A DNA stretch of 64,000 bases from Chryseobacterium sp. G0162 (GCF_003815715.1 NZ_CP033922.1:4574001-4638000); one strand, 5' to 3'. Positions 1 through 8,748 are shown, numbered from the stretch's first letter. Notes: generated by a model from the sequence alone, not told the origin. Numbers and translations: made by a program.

Positions 1-203
1 TCCGTTGTAAAAGTAGCATCATTCTGAATTCCGCTTGTTGTTACCTTATACGCTTCCTGAGGTTGCAGTCCCTGGGTAAAATTAACAAAATAAGGATAAC
101 CTGTACCTTGTTGATTTTGGGCTACAATGTGCTGAGAGAAAACGAAAAAGCAAATAATAAACAGAATTTTTTGAACATATAAGATTGAAATATTTCTGTT
201 CAT
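1..203 (-). CDS. Secreted protein, N-terminal fragment (partial)
   Basis: The gene enters from beyond the left edge on the minus strand; its start codon is at 203 and only about 67 residues are visible. They begin with a basic N-terminus and a hydrophobic stretch (about residues 11-28) ending in VAQN, a normal Sec signal peptide. The mature part opens with 'GTGYPYFVNFTQGLQPQEAY', which resembles the start of lectin-like/T9SS-sorted surface proteins of Flavobacteriia, but too little is present to name a domain. The gene lies 7 bp downstream of the next secreted-protein gene on the same strand, so the two are probably co-transcribed. Confidence 0.75.
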   Translation of the reverse strand, partial: MNRNISILYVQKILFIICFFVFSQHIVAQNQQGTGYPYFVNFTQGLQPQEAYKVTTSGIQNDATFTT

Positions 204-210
204 AATTCCA

Positions 211-786
211 TTATTTTACAACAAAAACAATATTAATAAAAGAACAGTCTGTGGCCGCAGCTCTTACATCATAGGTCATTACTCCCGAATCAGAAATAGA
301 AATATTTCTAAATACGTTAGGATCAGCATCTGTTACATAATAATAAAGATCTTTGCTTGACGGGAAGAAAGGAATAGAAGTCGGGGCACTAGTGCTTTTT
401 GCTTTTGGGGTTCCAAATTGATTTTTATATAAGGTATATAGATCTTTGGTTTGAGCAGTGGCATTTTGAGAAGTATCGAAAGATACGCTGGGCATATAAA
501 ACATTTTGACAGCATTCCCACTGATACATAGCCAATCCGGGCTGGAAGGTGTTCCGATATTCTGGCTTAGACACTTTTTATCCGTGTCATAAATGAGAAG
601 TGAATTGGCAGGATTCGGGATAGCATCCCTTTTAGCTGTGGTAAGCCTTGGAATCAGCATTCCTTTGTTTTGGCTGTAAACCTCTAATGCTGCACTCGCA
701 TCTGGATTTGGTGTATTTATCCCAACCTGTGCATACGCAAATGAACTCATTGTTAAAAAAACAATTGATAAGAAATAATTTTTCAT
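211..786 (-). CDS. Secreted hypothetical protein, 191 aa
   Basis: A signal peptide (residues 1-19, ending in YAQ) is followed by 'VGINTPNPDASAALEVYSQN' and 'KGMLIPRLTTAKRDAI..PANSLLIYDTDKKC'. This opening is very common in Flavobacteriia exported proteins whose N-termini look like phage-tail or adhesin stalk starts, and whose C-termini differ. The remaining 120 residues match no family I recognise. The protein is probably periplasmic or surface-exposed. It is the first gene of a two-gene minus-strand unit with the partial gene at 1-203. No clear TAnnTTTG promoter box was found upstream. Confidence 0.8.
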   Translation of the reverse strand: MKNYFLSIVFLTMSSFAYAQVGINTPNPDASAALEVYSQNKGMLIPRLTTAKRDAIPNPANSLLIYDTDKKCLSQNIGTPSSPDWLCISGNAVKMFYMPSVSFDTSQNATAQTKDLYTLYKNQFGTPKAKSTSAPTSIPFFPSSKDLYYYVTDADPNVFRNISISDSGVMTYDVRAAATDCSFINIVFVVK

Positions 787-1448
787 CCTAAGTGTATTTA
801 TTGTACGTTAATTTGTTTGTTTTTATTGTTAATAACTCTCTGTAAATGTGTTTTTATGGTTGTTTTTTTGGTCAAAGACAATGGTATTAGACTTTTCCGA
901 TAGCTTTGGCTATATCAAAAATATATACAGCAACCCTTTTGAGTTGATATATTATCAAATAAACTTCGATTATAGAAATTCCTTGATTCCAATAAGATCA
1001 ATAACATATATCAAATACATACCTCATAGCGGAGGATGATCTTCTATTCTGCAATGGGAATTCAAAAATTAAAATGAGTTATATAGCCGTAATATGTTGA
1101 ATGGCTACTAAAAAAGTATAATTCATAACGCTTGTGTTTTGTGCAAATATATAAATAATTCATTTTAATTGCCTGTTTTATGATAATTAAATTTGTTTTG
1201 ATTTAATTTTTAAACTAAAATTTTAATTTTATATTAGAATTTTTATGTATGAAATAATTTTAATAAAATATTTTTGTACAACTTGGTATAGGGAATATGT
1301 TGATTTCCAGTGTATGATAAAAAAGAGACCCTGTAAGTAGCCTTACAGGGAATTTTATAATTTAAATAAGTATACTCAATTATTTAAAAAGGATTTTTGA
1401 CACAAATAAGAGGTGTTTATTCCTCTTTGAAGCATTATTGCCATTTCA
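787..1448. other. Intergenic region, 660 bp, AT-rich
   Basis: This gap separates the convergent-looking ends of two minus-strand units. The only structure I can support is the terminator near 1315-1350. A 63-codon plus-strand reading frame at 848-1039 has no ribosome-binding context or family likeness and is treated as chance. The stretch 1140-1300 is extremely A/T rich and holds nothing recognisable. Confidence 0.6.
1312..1350 (-). terminator. Intrinsic terminator of the prmC cluster
   Basis: Perfect 9-bp arms CCCTGTAAG (1329-1337) and CTTACAGGG (1342-1350) enclose a 4-nt loop. Read on the minus strand the hairpin is followed by a T-rich run (complement of 1317-1328). It lies 100 bp past the DUF4180 stop codon and closes the minus-strand cluster 4835-1449. 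Confidence 0.85.
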
Positions 1449-1808
1449 TTATTTTGAAAAGTTCTCAAGCGCTTCTTCAAGTATTGAAACAAAGTTGATA
1501 AGTTGAGTCTTATTGCTTTCAAAGATAAAATCCCTCATACTTTTGCTTTCATACTTACTGAAATCTCCAACAATAGCCAATCCGATACGGTAATTGGAGA
1601 ATTTTTGTAGAATTTCTCCGGCAATTTTGGTTTTTAAATCAAAGAAGTCAGGAGTGATGTTCTTTTCGTAGAGAATTACTTTATCAAATCCCTGATAATA
1701 AATATTTCCCATAAGATCGAGTCCGTCTTCTGCAGATTGGATGATGATTGTATCAGAATTTACTTCTGCAATTTTTAGAGTTCCAACATTATGTGGTTTG
1801 ATGACCAT
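1449..1808 (-). CDS. DUF4180 domain protein
   Basis: A 119-residue cytoplasmic protein with no signal peptide. The central stretch 'ILYEKNITPDFFDLKTKIAG' followed by EILQKFSNYR, LAIVGDFS and RDFIFESN is the typical core of DUF4180, a small family found in many bacteria, often beside regulators; its biochemical function is unknown. The full family length is present. It is the last gene of the minus-strand cluster, 43 bp after prmC, and is followed by an intrinsic terminator. No function should be inferred from its neighbours, which are housekeeping genes. Confidence 0.85.
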   Translation of the reverse strand: MVIKPHNVGTLKIAEVNSDTIIIQSAEDGLDLMGNIYYQGFDKVILYEKNITPDFFDLKTKIAGEILQKFSNYRIGLAIVGDFSKYESKSMRDFIFESNKTQLINFVSILEEALENFSK

Positions 1809-1851
1809 GATTTCTATACTGTATGGTTATGTTTATAAGCAATAAAATTAC

Positions 1852-2700
1852 TTATTTTCTTCCATAAATAAATCGGTCATTTTCAGATAAGTCTTTTAAT
1901 AACTGTGCATTGGAAAAGTAACTATACAATTCCAGCGTTTCAGGGCCTAACTTTTGATTGATTTCTAAAAATAAAAGACCATTATTTTTCAGATGCTCTC
2001 TGGAGTCCTCTGCAATCTTTCTGTAAAAAATTAAAGCATCAGGAGTAGGAGAGAAAAGAGCCATTGTAGGTTCAAATCCTTTGACGGAATCCTCGATCTC
2101 TGTTTCTTCTTCAATACCTATGTATGGCGGGTTTGAAATGATAACGTCATATTCTTCATCTAGCTGAGTATTCAGATAATCTGCATGGATCAACTTAACC
2201 TCAAGCTGGTGATATGCTGCGTTACGATTTGCCGTTTTCAGAGCCTTTTCAGAGAAATCGATGGAAGATACCTCTGCCTCTGGAAAATGCTTTTTTAAAA
2301 CCAAAGGAATTACACCACTTCCTGTTCCGATATCCAGAATCTTCAGTCCCAAACCATTATTTTCTAAATTTTGAATCTCCCGGATTGCTATTTCCAGCAA
2401 TTCCTCTGTTTCAGGGCGTGGGATCAAAACATGTTCATCCACAAGAAATGTCATTCCGTAAAACTCAGTTTCTCCCAGAATCTGCTGATAAGGCCTTCCG
2501 GTTTTTAAAGCGGAAACTAGCTCGTGAAGTTGATGTTCGTCGTCAGTCAGAAGTTCCTGTTCAGAAAATCTTCTTTGCTCAAAAGAATCAAAGCCTACTA
2601 TTTTCTGGATGAATAGGGAGGTTAAAAAAGCACTTTCCGACTCAGTATAAAGGTCGGAAAGTGCTGCTTTGAAATATTTTTTAAATGCTGATATTGTCAT
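1852..2700 (-). CDS. prmC: Release factor glutamine methyltransferase PrmC
   Basis: PrmC methylates the glutamine of the GGQ motif in peptide-chain release factors RF1/RF2, using S-adenosylmethionine, and so speeds translation termination. The 282-residue length is normal. The N-terminal helical domain (about 1-85) is followed by a Rossmann methyltransferase domain with the SAM motif 'ILDIGTGSGVIPLVL' and the substrate-glutamine motif NPPY at residues 190-193. The ATG at 2700 directly abuts the stop codon of yaaA, so translation is probably coupled. The gene is part of the compact minus-strand cluster with yaaA and the CPBP gene. Confidence 0.95.
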   Translation of the reverse strand: MTISAFKKYFKAALSDLYTESESAFLTSLFIQKIVGFDSFEQRRFSEQELLTDDEHQLHELVSALKTGRPYQQILGETEFYGMTFLVDEHVLIPRPETEELLEIAIREIQNLENNGLGLKILDIGTGSGVIPLVLKKHFPEAEVSSIDFSEKALKTANRNAAYHQLEVKLIHADYLNTQLDEEYDVIISNPPYIGIEEETEIEDSVKGFEPTMALFSPTPDALIFYRKIAEDSREHLKNNGLLFLEINQKLGPETLELYSYFSNAQLLKDLSENDRFIYGRK

Positions 2701-3459
2701 TTATCTCGTGAAAACCAATTTTGTGTCAGTAGATTTTTCGTCATCAATTCTATACCCTTCATAATTGAAAGTTTTTACATCATCCAGGGTTTTAGCCTGA
2801 GTTTCTGCACAGAATCTTACCATAAGACCTCTTGCATGCTTGGTATAGACTACAATAGTTTTCAGTTTACCGTCTTTTAACTCATAAAAATCAAAGTCGA
2901 TAACCTGGTGGTTTAATTTTTTTCTGTCAATTACTTTTCCATACTCATTACTGGCCAGATGAAGAAGAACTTCTCCTTTTTTCATTTCGGTGTTCAGTTG
3001 TTCGGTGATTTTCTCTCTCCAGAATTCATACAGGTTTTTATATTGATCGAACTCAAAATGACGTCCCATTTCCAGTCTGTAAAGCATTACTTTATCAGAA
3101 GGTTTCAGAAGGCCATACAATCCGGAAAGCATTCTGTAGTTTTTTTGAAGGTAATCTACCGCATCTTTGTCAAGCGTTTTGGCATCCAGCCCTCTATACA
3201 CTTCTCCTGTAAAAGCATACATGGCAGGAGCAGACTCTTTGGCTGTAGGTTTTGCTTTCCATTTTTGATTTCTTTCCCAGTTTTCATCAGCCAGTTTGGG
3301 CGAGATTTCCATAAGTTCGGAAAGATATTTTGGAGATTTTTCTTTTAAATAAGTTTGTATAAAAGCTGCATCTTCAATGAATTTAGGAGTAGTGGTTTTC
3401 AACAGGTCCGTTGAATTTTCTACGTTCATTAATTTGGCAGGTGATGTTACAATTTTCAT
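2701..3459 (-). CDS. yaaA: Peroxide stress protein YaaA (DUF328)
   Basis: YaaA-family proteins lower free intracellular iron and protect DNA and proteins during hydrogen-peroxide stress in E. coli; the fold is a DNA-binding-like cantaloupe fold. The N-terminus 'MKIVTSPAKLM' matches the family start (normally MLxLxSPAK), so I chose ATG 3459 rather than the upstream in-frame ATG at 3492, which would overlap the preceding gene. Further family stretches are 'YRMLSGLYGLLKP', 'LYRLEMG' and 'LLHLASNEYGKVID'. The length is 252 residues. It starts 4 bp after the CPBP gene and abuts prmC. Confidence 0.93.
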   Translation of the reverse strand: MKIVTSPAKLMNVENSTDLLKTTTPKFIEDAAFIQTYLKEKSPKYLSELMEISPKLADENWERNQKWKAKPTAKESAPAMYAFTGEVYRGLDAKTLDKDAVDYLQKNYRMLSGLYGLLKPSDKVMLYRLEMGRHFEFDQYKNLYEFWREKITEQLNTEMKKGEVLLHLASNEYGKVIDRKKLNHQVIDFDFYELKDGKLKTIVVYTKHARGLMVRFCAETQAKTLDDVKTFNYEGYRIDDEKSTDTKLVFTR

Positions 3460-3463
3460 AATG

Positions 3464-4177
3464 TTAAAATACAGATAAATGTTTAAAATCAATAAAATTC
3501 ATAGCCATCAGCGTGATAAAATCAATCATAAAATGACAGACAATAAGAATTTTAATATTTGAATATTTTTTATAAAACATAGCAAAAATGACTCCAATGA
3601 AGAAAGGTACTACAACCTGACCAATGGTTCCGTAAGTGCTGTGCAGAATTCCGAATAAAGCTGCGGAGACTAAAATTCCTAAAAAGGAATTATTGTATAT
3701 TTTCTCAATCCGGGGTTGTATATATCCCCGCATCAGAAGTTCTTCTACAGCGCCTGCTGTAAAGCATGTAAAAATAATTAAAAAATAATCATTTTTAAAA
3801 AGAGAGGTGAATTGCAGAATCTTATTGCTTTCTTCTTTATGGATTAAAAACTGGATCAATCCGTTCAAAATAGCTCCTCCAAAGACACAGATCAGATATA
3901 AACTGATAACTGCTTTTATATTGAATGGAATAGAATACTTCTTCTCTGTTGCAAGTAAAAAAGAACCCTTCTCAATAAAAATGCTGTACAAAAATGTGAT
4001 CAATAAAACGATCCATAACGCAATTCTGCTAACAGAAAATGCATTTCCTGTAACAGTCTTTACTCCTGTTATCAGACTGATCACAGGGAAAATATAAAGC
4101 ATTACTATGCCTAAAAGTACAAATGTGAGCAGTATTCCTACAGAATATTTTCCATGAAGCCCCATACAACCTATCAA
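3464..4177 (-). CDS. CPBP-family intramembrane metalloprotease
   Basis: An integral membrane protein with about seven hydrophobic segments across 237 residues. The CPBP/Abi (Rce1-like) catalytic signatures are all present: EExxxR in 'VEELLMRG', FxxxH in 'FGILHS', and a third histidine in 'VCHFMIDF'. Members cleave CaaX-like or other substrates in the membrane; in bacteria roles include bacteriocin self-immunity and maturation, but most are unassigned. An alternative start is the ATG at 4165. The gene ends 4 bp before yaaA. The real substrate cannot be inferred from the neighbours. Confidence 0.88.
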   Translation of the reverse strand: MIGCMGLHGKYSVGILLTFVLLGIVMLYIFPVISLITGVKTVTGNAFSVSRIALWIVLLITFLYSIFIEKGSFLLATEKKYSIPFNIKAVISLYLICVFGGAILNGLIQFLIHKEESNKILQFTSLFKNDYFLIIFTCFTAGAVEELLMRGYIQPRIEKIYNNSFLGILVSAALFGILHSTYGTIGQVVVPFFIGVIFAMFYKKYSNIKILIVCHFMIDFITLMAMNFIDFKHLSVF

Positions 4178-4223
4178 CCTTAATTTATGCTACAACAGAA
4201 CTTTGAAACGTCAAAATATTGAA

Positions 4224-4835
4224 TTAGATAATTCCTTTTCCCTGACGGATAATTTCAGGTTCTCCTGAAGTAAGATCCACAATCGTTGATGCCACATTAT
4301 CTCCATACCCTGAATCAATAACAATATCTACCAGGTGATCGTATTTTTCAGCAATCAGTTCCGGGTCTGTAGAGTATTCGATAATTTCATCATCATCTCT
4401 GATGGAGGTTGAAGCAATAGGATGGCCTAGTTTTTCAACAATAAGCTGTGGAATGGGATGATCGGGAACACGAATACCAATTGTTTTATGACCTTTATAA
4501 GCTAAAGGTAAACTTTTGTTAGCGTCTAGAATAAATGTAAACGGCCCTGGAATATGACTTTTCAAAAATCTGAAAACCGAAGTATCAATAGGTCTTGTAA
4601 AGTCGGAAAGATGACTCAGATCATTACAGATTATTGAAAATTTTGACTTTTCAAGCTTTAATTTTTTCAGTTGGGCCAACTTTTCCATGGCTTTTATATC
4701 AAAAATATTACAGCCAAGCGCATAAATTGTATCTGAGGGATAGATAATTAATCCACCATTATTTAATGTTTTAATAACTTCATTCACAAGGTTTTCCTGT
4801 GGGTTGTCGGGATAAATTTTTAATATCTTTGCCAT
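4224..4835 (-). CDS. L-threonylcarbamoyladenylate synthase (Sua5/YciO/YrdC family)
   Basis: This enzyme makes threonylcarbamoyl-AMP from threonine, bicarbonate and ATP, the first step of t6A modification at position 37 of ANN-decoding tRNAs. The 203-residue YrdC domain shows 'GGLIIYPSDTIYALG', 'KSKFSIICND', 'GPFTFIL', 'TIGIRVPDHP' and the C-terminal 'STIVDLTSGEPEIIRQGKG'. I chose ATG 4835 (MAKILKIYPDN); the upstream ATG at 4850 overlaps a -7-like box (TATCTTTG, 4847-4840). That box is only about 5 nt from the ATG, so the transcript may be leaderless. YciO-type paralogues exist, so TsaC activity is likely but not proven. Confidence 0.9.
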   Translation of the reverse strand: MAKILKIYPDNPQENLVNEVIKTLNNGGLIIYPSDTIYALGCNIFDIKAMEKLAQLKKLKLEKSKFSIICNDLSHLSDFTRPIDTSVFRFLKSHIPGPFTFILDANKSLPLAYKGHKTIGIRVPDHPIPQLIVEKLGHPIASTSIRDDDEIIEYSTDPELIAEKYDHLVDIVIDSGYGDNVASTIVDLTSGEPEIIRQGKGII

Positions 4836-4900
4836 AAAACAAAGATACAAATAATAAAATAGTTTTCATAAAAGTCCTTTATTTAAAAGAAAAATTAGGA

Positions 4901-4925
4901 TTTGCAAAAAATATTCGTACCTTTG
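4901..4925 (+). promoter_or_regulatory. Promoter of the initiator-tRNA array
   Basis: A perfect Bacteroidota -7 box TAccTTTG lies at 4918-4925, 11 bp before the first tRNA base at 4937. The only upstream TTTG (4901-4904) is spaced 13 bp from it, shorter than the usual 17-23, so the -33 element is uncertain. Confidence 0.7.
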
Positions 4926-4936
4926 CAATCCAATAT

Positions 4937-5009
<73 letters not shown>

Positions 5010-5047
5010 CTAAGCAAGTGTTTTCGGTAAACACTCTAAAAATACAC

Positions 5048-5120
<73 letters not shown>

Positions 5121-5158
5121 CTAAGCAAGTGCTTTCGGTAAGCACTCTAAAAATACAC

Positions 5159-5231
<73 letters not shown>

Positions 5232-5269
5232 CTAAGCAAGTGCTTTCGGTAAGCACTCTAAAAATACAC

Positions 5270-5342
<73 letters not shown>

Positions 5343-5380
5343 CTAAGCAAGTGTTTTCGGTAAACACTCTAAAAATATAC

Positions 5381-5453
<73 letters not shown>

Positions 5454-5491
5454 CTAAGTAAGTGCTTTCGGTAAGCACTCTAAAAATACAC

Positions 5492-5564
<73 letters not shown>

Positions 5565-5571
5565 CTCAACG

Positions 5572-5608
5572 AGAGAAGTAATTTTATATTACTTCTCTTT
5601 TTTTTTAC
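5572..5608 (+). terminator. Intrinsic terminator of the tRNA array
   Basis: 11-bp arms AGAGAAGTAAT (5572-5582) and ATTACTTCTCT (5588-5598) with a 5-nt loop and an uninterrupted T-run after it. It closes the tRNA operon just before the convergent Ada-like gene. Confidence 0.92.
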
Positions 5609-5616
5609 TTTAAATG

Positions 5617-5862
5617 CTAGATTTGTTGCAATTTCCATCGTTGGTATTCTTCTTTCATACAATGGCCGCAGGGACGATATCCATTTTGAAAAGCCTCCTG
5701 AACATCAGTAAAGAAAACCCGGTTTTCTTTTTTCATTCTTTTTCCTGATTTACAGCCAAGTAATCCATAGATTTTCAGTTTTTTATTTCCACCCAGAAGA
5801 ATTTCGTTCTTCCGGATTTTACTTCTTAGTTCAGAATCTGAGAGTTGTGAATGTAGGATCAT
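5617..5862 (-). CDS. Ada-type metal-binding domain protein, 81 aa
   Basis: A stand-alone small protein resembling the N-terminal zinc domain of the Ada methyl-phosphotriester repair protein: 'GCKSGKRMKKENRVFF', then 'EAFQNGYRPCGHC'. In Ada four cysteines bind zinc and one accepts a methyl group; here only Cys37, Cys65 and Cys68 are present, because the second Cys of the usual CxxxC is a glycine or lysine. It has no methyltransferase or AraC domain. Such single-domain proteins are common in Bacteroidota and their function is not established. The gene converges on the tRNA array, with its stop 9 bp past that terminator. Confidence 0.82.
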   Translation of the reverse strand: MILHSQLSDSELRSKIRKNEILLGGNKKLKIYGLLGCKSGKRMKKENRVFFTDVQEAFQNGYRPCGHCMKEEYQRWKLQQI

Positions 5863-5978
5863 ATTTTTAGTAAGGAAGTTGGAGGCTGGAAGAGGGATGT
5901 CTTGAAAGGCTGAAGTTTAAATAGTGTTGTATTGTACTCAATTGTATTAAATGATCGTTATTGATTTCCCGCCCGCTA

Positions 5979-6692
5979 TCACTTCTCTGCATCATGGAAA
6001 ATAATTCCAAGGGCATAACGTTTTCCGGTTTTTACTTCACTTACTCCATGTTTCATATTCACTCTGTAATACCCTTTTGTTCCTTTCTCGGGTTTGAAAT
6101 GAGTATTGAAGATGAGAATGTCTCCTTTCTTAGGTTTTAAAACAATTGCCTTGGATTGTGCTCTTGGCACTTGTTGGGTAAGAACGAATTCTCCACCCGT
6201 AAAATCCTGTTCAGGTTCACTCAGCATCAGTACAATCTGAATAGGAAAATAAAGATCTCCATATAAATCCTGATGTAAAGTATTAAAGCCACCTTCACCA
6301 TATTTCAAAATCAAAGCAGTCGCTTTTTGTTGATTATTAGAGTGGCATTGCTGCAAAAAATTACTGTGTTCTGATGGAAAAGATATATCAATATTCAAAG
6401 CTTTAAACCAAGCATTAGCAATAGATGATAGGTGAGGGTAGATGTAAGTACGGATGGATTGAAGCAATTCCGGTAATGGATAATTAAAATATTTATATTC
6501 ACCCAGACCAAAACGATGCCTTGCCATCACCACAGTCTTTCGGTATAGTTCTGCTTGATCGTAGTTGGAAATGAGTGCGTCACATTCATCTTTTGATAAT
6601 AGATTGGGAATAATGGCGTAGCCGTTCTGATGCATGGATTCTGTCATGAGCTGCCAATCGGTATTTTCAATTCTTTGGAGTAGATCTGTCAT
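5979..6692 (-). CDS. 2OG-Fe(II) oxygenase family protein
   Basis: A cytoplasmic, 237-residue protein of the 2-oxoglutarate/iron dioxygenase fold. The HxD iron-binding pair is visible in 'FNTLHQDLYGDLYFPIQIV', the distal part has 'TGGEFVL' and 'GDILIFNTHF', and the final His and Arg lie in 'MKHGVSEVKTGKRYALGIIFHDA'. This arrangement matches the Ofd/PiuC-like proline-hydroxylase-type group, often called 2OG-Fe(II) oxygenases of unknown substrate. I prefer ATG 6692 (MTDLLQRIENTDW) over the upstream ATG at 6752, since the extra residues look non-conserved. It is divergent from the GNAT gene at 6857. Confidence 0.87.
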   Translation of the reverse strand: MTDLLQRIENTDWQLMTESMHQNGYAIIPNLLSKDECDALISNYDQAELYRKTVVMARHRFGLGEYKYFNYPLPELLQSIRTYIYPHLSSIANAWFKALNIDISFPSEHSNFLQQCHSNNQQKATALILKYGEGGFNTLHQDLYGDLYFPIQIVLMLSEPEQDFTGGEFVLTQQVPRAQSKAIVLKPKKGDILIFNTHFKPEKGTKGYYRVNMKHGVSEVKTGKRYALGIIFHDAEK

Positions 6693-6823
6693 TGTTTTTG
6701 TTTTTATGGAACAAAGATCTGAAGTTGTAAGGCTATATAAAATCCGGAACATGCGGTATTTTCAGCTTTCTGGACTATCATTATAACATTAATCTGGATG
6801 GTAAATCCAGTCCTGTTTAAAGG

Positions 6824-6831
6824 TACTTTTG
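6824..6831 (+). promoter_or_regulatory. -7 promoter box of the GNAT gene
   Basis: TActTTTG fits the Bacteroidota -7 consensus and sits 25 bp before the ATG at 6857. No good TTG element is seen at the expected distance upstream. Confidence 0.55.
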
Positions 6832-6856
6832 CCATGTTAATAAAATACCTATAACA

Positions 6857-7303
6857 ATGAATTACACAATTAAAAAAGCAAGTCTTGAGGATCTTAATGA
6901 AACGGCGGAATTATTTAATCTTTACCGTGTTTTTTACAGACAGGAATCTGATGTAGAAAAAGGAAAAGCATTTCTTAAAGAAAGATTCCTGAATAGTGAG
7001 TCTGATATTTTCCTTGCCTGGGCTGATGGCAGAGCTGTAGGATTTGTACAGCTTTATAAATTATTCCATTATACCAAATTACAAAAACAGTGGCTGCTAA
7101 GTGATTTATTTGTACACCCTGATTATAGAGGAAAAGGATTTTCTGTAGCATTGATTGATCGCAGTAAACAATGGTGTGAAGAAACAGGAGCCTGTGGACT
7201 GATGCTTGAAACAGAAAAAACAAACGAAATTGGTAATGTACTGTATCCGCGTTGCGGGTTTGAATATGACGGATTACACAATTACTACCAGTGGTGGAAA
7301 TAG
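6857..7303 (+). CDS. GNAT-family N-acetyltransferase
   Basis: A 148-residue single-domain acetyltransferase. The acetyl-CoA pyrophosphate-binding motif A is 'LLSDLFVHPDYRGKGFSVAL' (Q/RxxGxG/A form: RGKGFS), preceded by the beta-4 strand 'AVGFVQLY'. The C-terminal 'NVLYPRCGFEYDGLHNYYQW' matches the common GNAT ending where a Tyr acts as general acid. The substrate is not predictable. It is a single gene, divergent from the oxygenase, with a -7 box 25 bp upstream. Confidence 0.9.
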   Translation: MNYTIKKASLEDLNETAELFNLYRVFYRQESDVEKGKAFLKERFLNSESDIFLAWADGRAVGFVQLYKLFHYTKLQKQWLLSDLFVHPDYRGKGFSVALIDRSKQWCEETGACGLMLETEKTNEIGNVLYPRCGFEYDGLHNYYQWWK

Positions 7304-7639
7304 AGAATAAATGAACGTAGGGTTGAAATGAAAATTCTTTCTGCCATTAGTTATTTATACGTAATGATGAGTAGTATTATTTCTACAATTACTGGCATTT
7401 AATTCTACAGCTATTCTTTTATGAGTAAGACGCATAGTCCTATTTTTGTACTGCTCTTATAGATCAGAGGTAGGACAGTTGATTCTATAGAGCTTATGCA
7501 AATTTTCTCCGCCTTATTTCTACTTTTTCCCCAGGTTTTATGATTAGTACCACAAAACTGCTTTTTGGCGGGGATTTTTTGCAGCAAAAAAGAGAACTGT
7601 TTTTCAGTTCTCTTTTTATATGTTAGTGTATCATTTCTT
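7304..7639. other. Intergenic region, 336 bp
   Basis: It lies between the converging GNAT gene and the secreted-protein gene at 7640-8221. Apart from the bidirectional terminator at 7591-7617 I see no gene, repeat or conserved RNA in it. Confidence 0.6.
7585..7617. terminator. Bidirectional intrinsic terminator
   Basis: Arms AGAGAACTG (7591-7599) and CAGTTCTCT (7605-7613) with a T5 loop; T-run on the plus side and A-run (T on minus) at 7585-7590. It can serve the GNAT gene and, more directly, the minus-strand gene ending at 7640. Confidence 0.85.
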
Positions 7640-8221
7640 TTATTGAGCTAACTGAGCGTAAGGAGTAAGTTTATTATCATCACTCATAGTGGTTCCCAGA
7701 AATTCTCTCTTTTGGTCAGCTTTCATTCTTCCAGCAGCATCGTTGGCATTGAAATAAGCTTCAGTAAGTTTCGTTGCAATTTCAGCCGGTTTGAAATCAA
7801 ATTTCGTATCCCCTTCTACTCCTAAATATCCATTTTTTCTGGTAAGGTTAGAAATGTAGTTACCATAATTGATGAATGTATTTCTAAGGTATTGCGTATG
7901 GTATTCCATACATTTTTTAGCTTTCTTGGAAGAATTGTTCATGATACAGTTTTTCATATTGTTTCTGTATAAAAACCATTCAGATTCTAAAATGCCATAC
8001 TCTTTTCCCAGTGCTATCTTTCCGTTGATCACAATATTATTGTCCCCTTCTTTTGTTGCAATGGCCTGAAGATGTTGAATGACCAATGGTACTGTAGCTT
8101 CAATCTTAGATTTGGTATCCTTTAGTATGCTAAGATCAGCAGCAGGAGATTTTTTCTTTTGAGCTGTAGTAACGTTAAAAATGAGCAGCAGTAGTACAAT
8201 CAATAAATTATATCTTTTCAT
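7640..8221 (-). CDS. Secreted hypothetical protein, 193 aa
   Basis: A signal peptide (residues 1-20, ending TTAQ) is followed by a mostly helical, Lys/Asn-rich mature protein with two cysteines ('MKNCIMN' and 'KKCMEYH'). I recognise no domain. It is probably periplasmic. It stands alone between two intergenic regions, with a terminator just downstream. A possible -7 box TAGATTTG lies about 80 nt upstream on the minus strand (8309-8302). Confidence 0.75.
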   Translation of the reverse strand: MKRYNLLIVLLLLIFNVTTAQKKKSPAADLSILKDTKSKIEATVPLVIQHLQAIATKEGDNNIVINGKIALGKEYGILESEWFLYRNNMKNCIMNNSSKKAKKCMEYHTQYLRNTFINYGNYISNLTRKNGYLGVEGDTKFDFKPAEIATKLTEAYFNANDAAGRMKADQKREFLGTTMSDDNKLTPYAQLAQ

Positions 8222-8748
8222 GAGAAATTTTTAAGGCACTAAAATAAATATAATTTCCCGGTTTTAACAAATTCATTTTCATTTTATTTAATAAAATTTA
8301 ACAAATCTACAATGTAATTTGTTCATTGTTGTATAAATGATGGTTTTGAGTTATTTGTTTTGGTGATTTTTTTATAAAATTTCTTAATAGTAAATAAAAT
8401 TCATTGCTATATCTGATGTTCATATTTAATTTGCAAAATCTAAATGCAGTATATTTTGAAATGTATTGGTTTTCAATTCTGAAGCTGAATGAATTTCAAA
8501 TCCTTCTCTTGAAAATTTATAAGGATTTTACTATTATTTAAAGTGAATATTCATTTCTATAAGTGTTAGATTTACATTTGCTTTGTGTAAAACAAGCCTT
8601 CTCTTTATCTTTAGATGACATCTATTCTTATAAAACCTAATAAAAATCAGGTTTCTCACGTAAAATAAGCTATCCCGCTGTTTAGAATTATTATAAATAA
8701 AGGTATATTTGTAGTTTATTTATTTTTAATAAGACTAAATAATAATAA
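8222..8748. other. Intergenic region, 527 bp, divergent promoters
   Basis: It separates the minus-strand secreted-protein gene from the plus-strand iron locus. It holds a Fur-like palindrome and -7 box for the PepSY gene near its right end, and an inverted repeat AACAAAT/ATTTGTT (8300-8323) that overlaps the candidate -7 box of the minus-strand gene. The centre is A/T rich and has no recognisable gene. Confidence 0.6.
8680..8711 (+). promoter_or_regulatory. Fur-like palindrome and -7 box of the PepSY/receptor operon
   Basis: GTTTAGAAT-T-ATTATAAAT (8680-8698) is a 9-1-9 inverted repeat with two mismatches, matching 11 of 14 defined bases of the classic 7-1-7 Fur consensus TGATAAT-N-ATTATCA. 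It is followed by the -7 box TAtaTTTG (8704-8711), so a bound repressor would cover the region just upstream of the -7 box. The same half-site (ATTATAAAT) recurs in the XusA-like promoter at 15918-15936. Confidence 0.6.

Noticed and set aside
848..1039. Plus-strand reading frame of 63 codons in the first large intergenic gap
   Set aside because: No ribosome-binding context, no signal peptide or family likeness, and A/T-rich DNA easily gives such frames by chance.
8300..8323. Inverted repeat AACAAAT/ATTTGTT as operator of the 7640-8221 gene
   Set aside because: It overlaps a possible -7 box, but short A/T-rich dyads are frequent here and nothing else supports a regulator.
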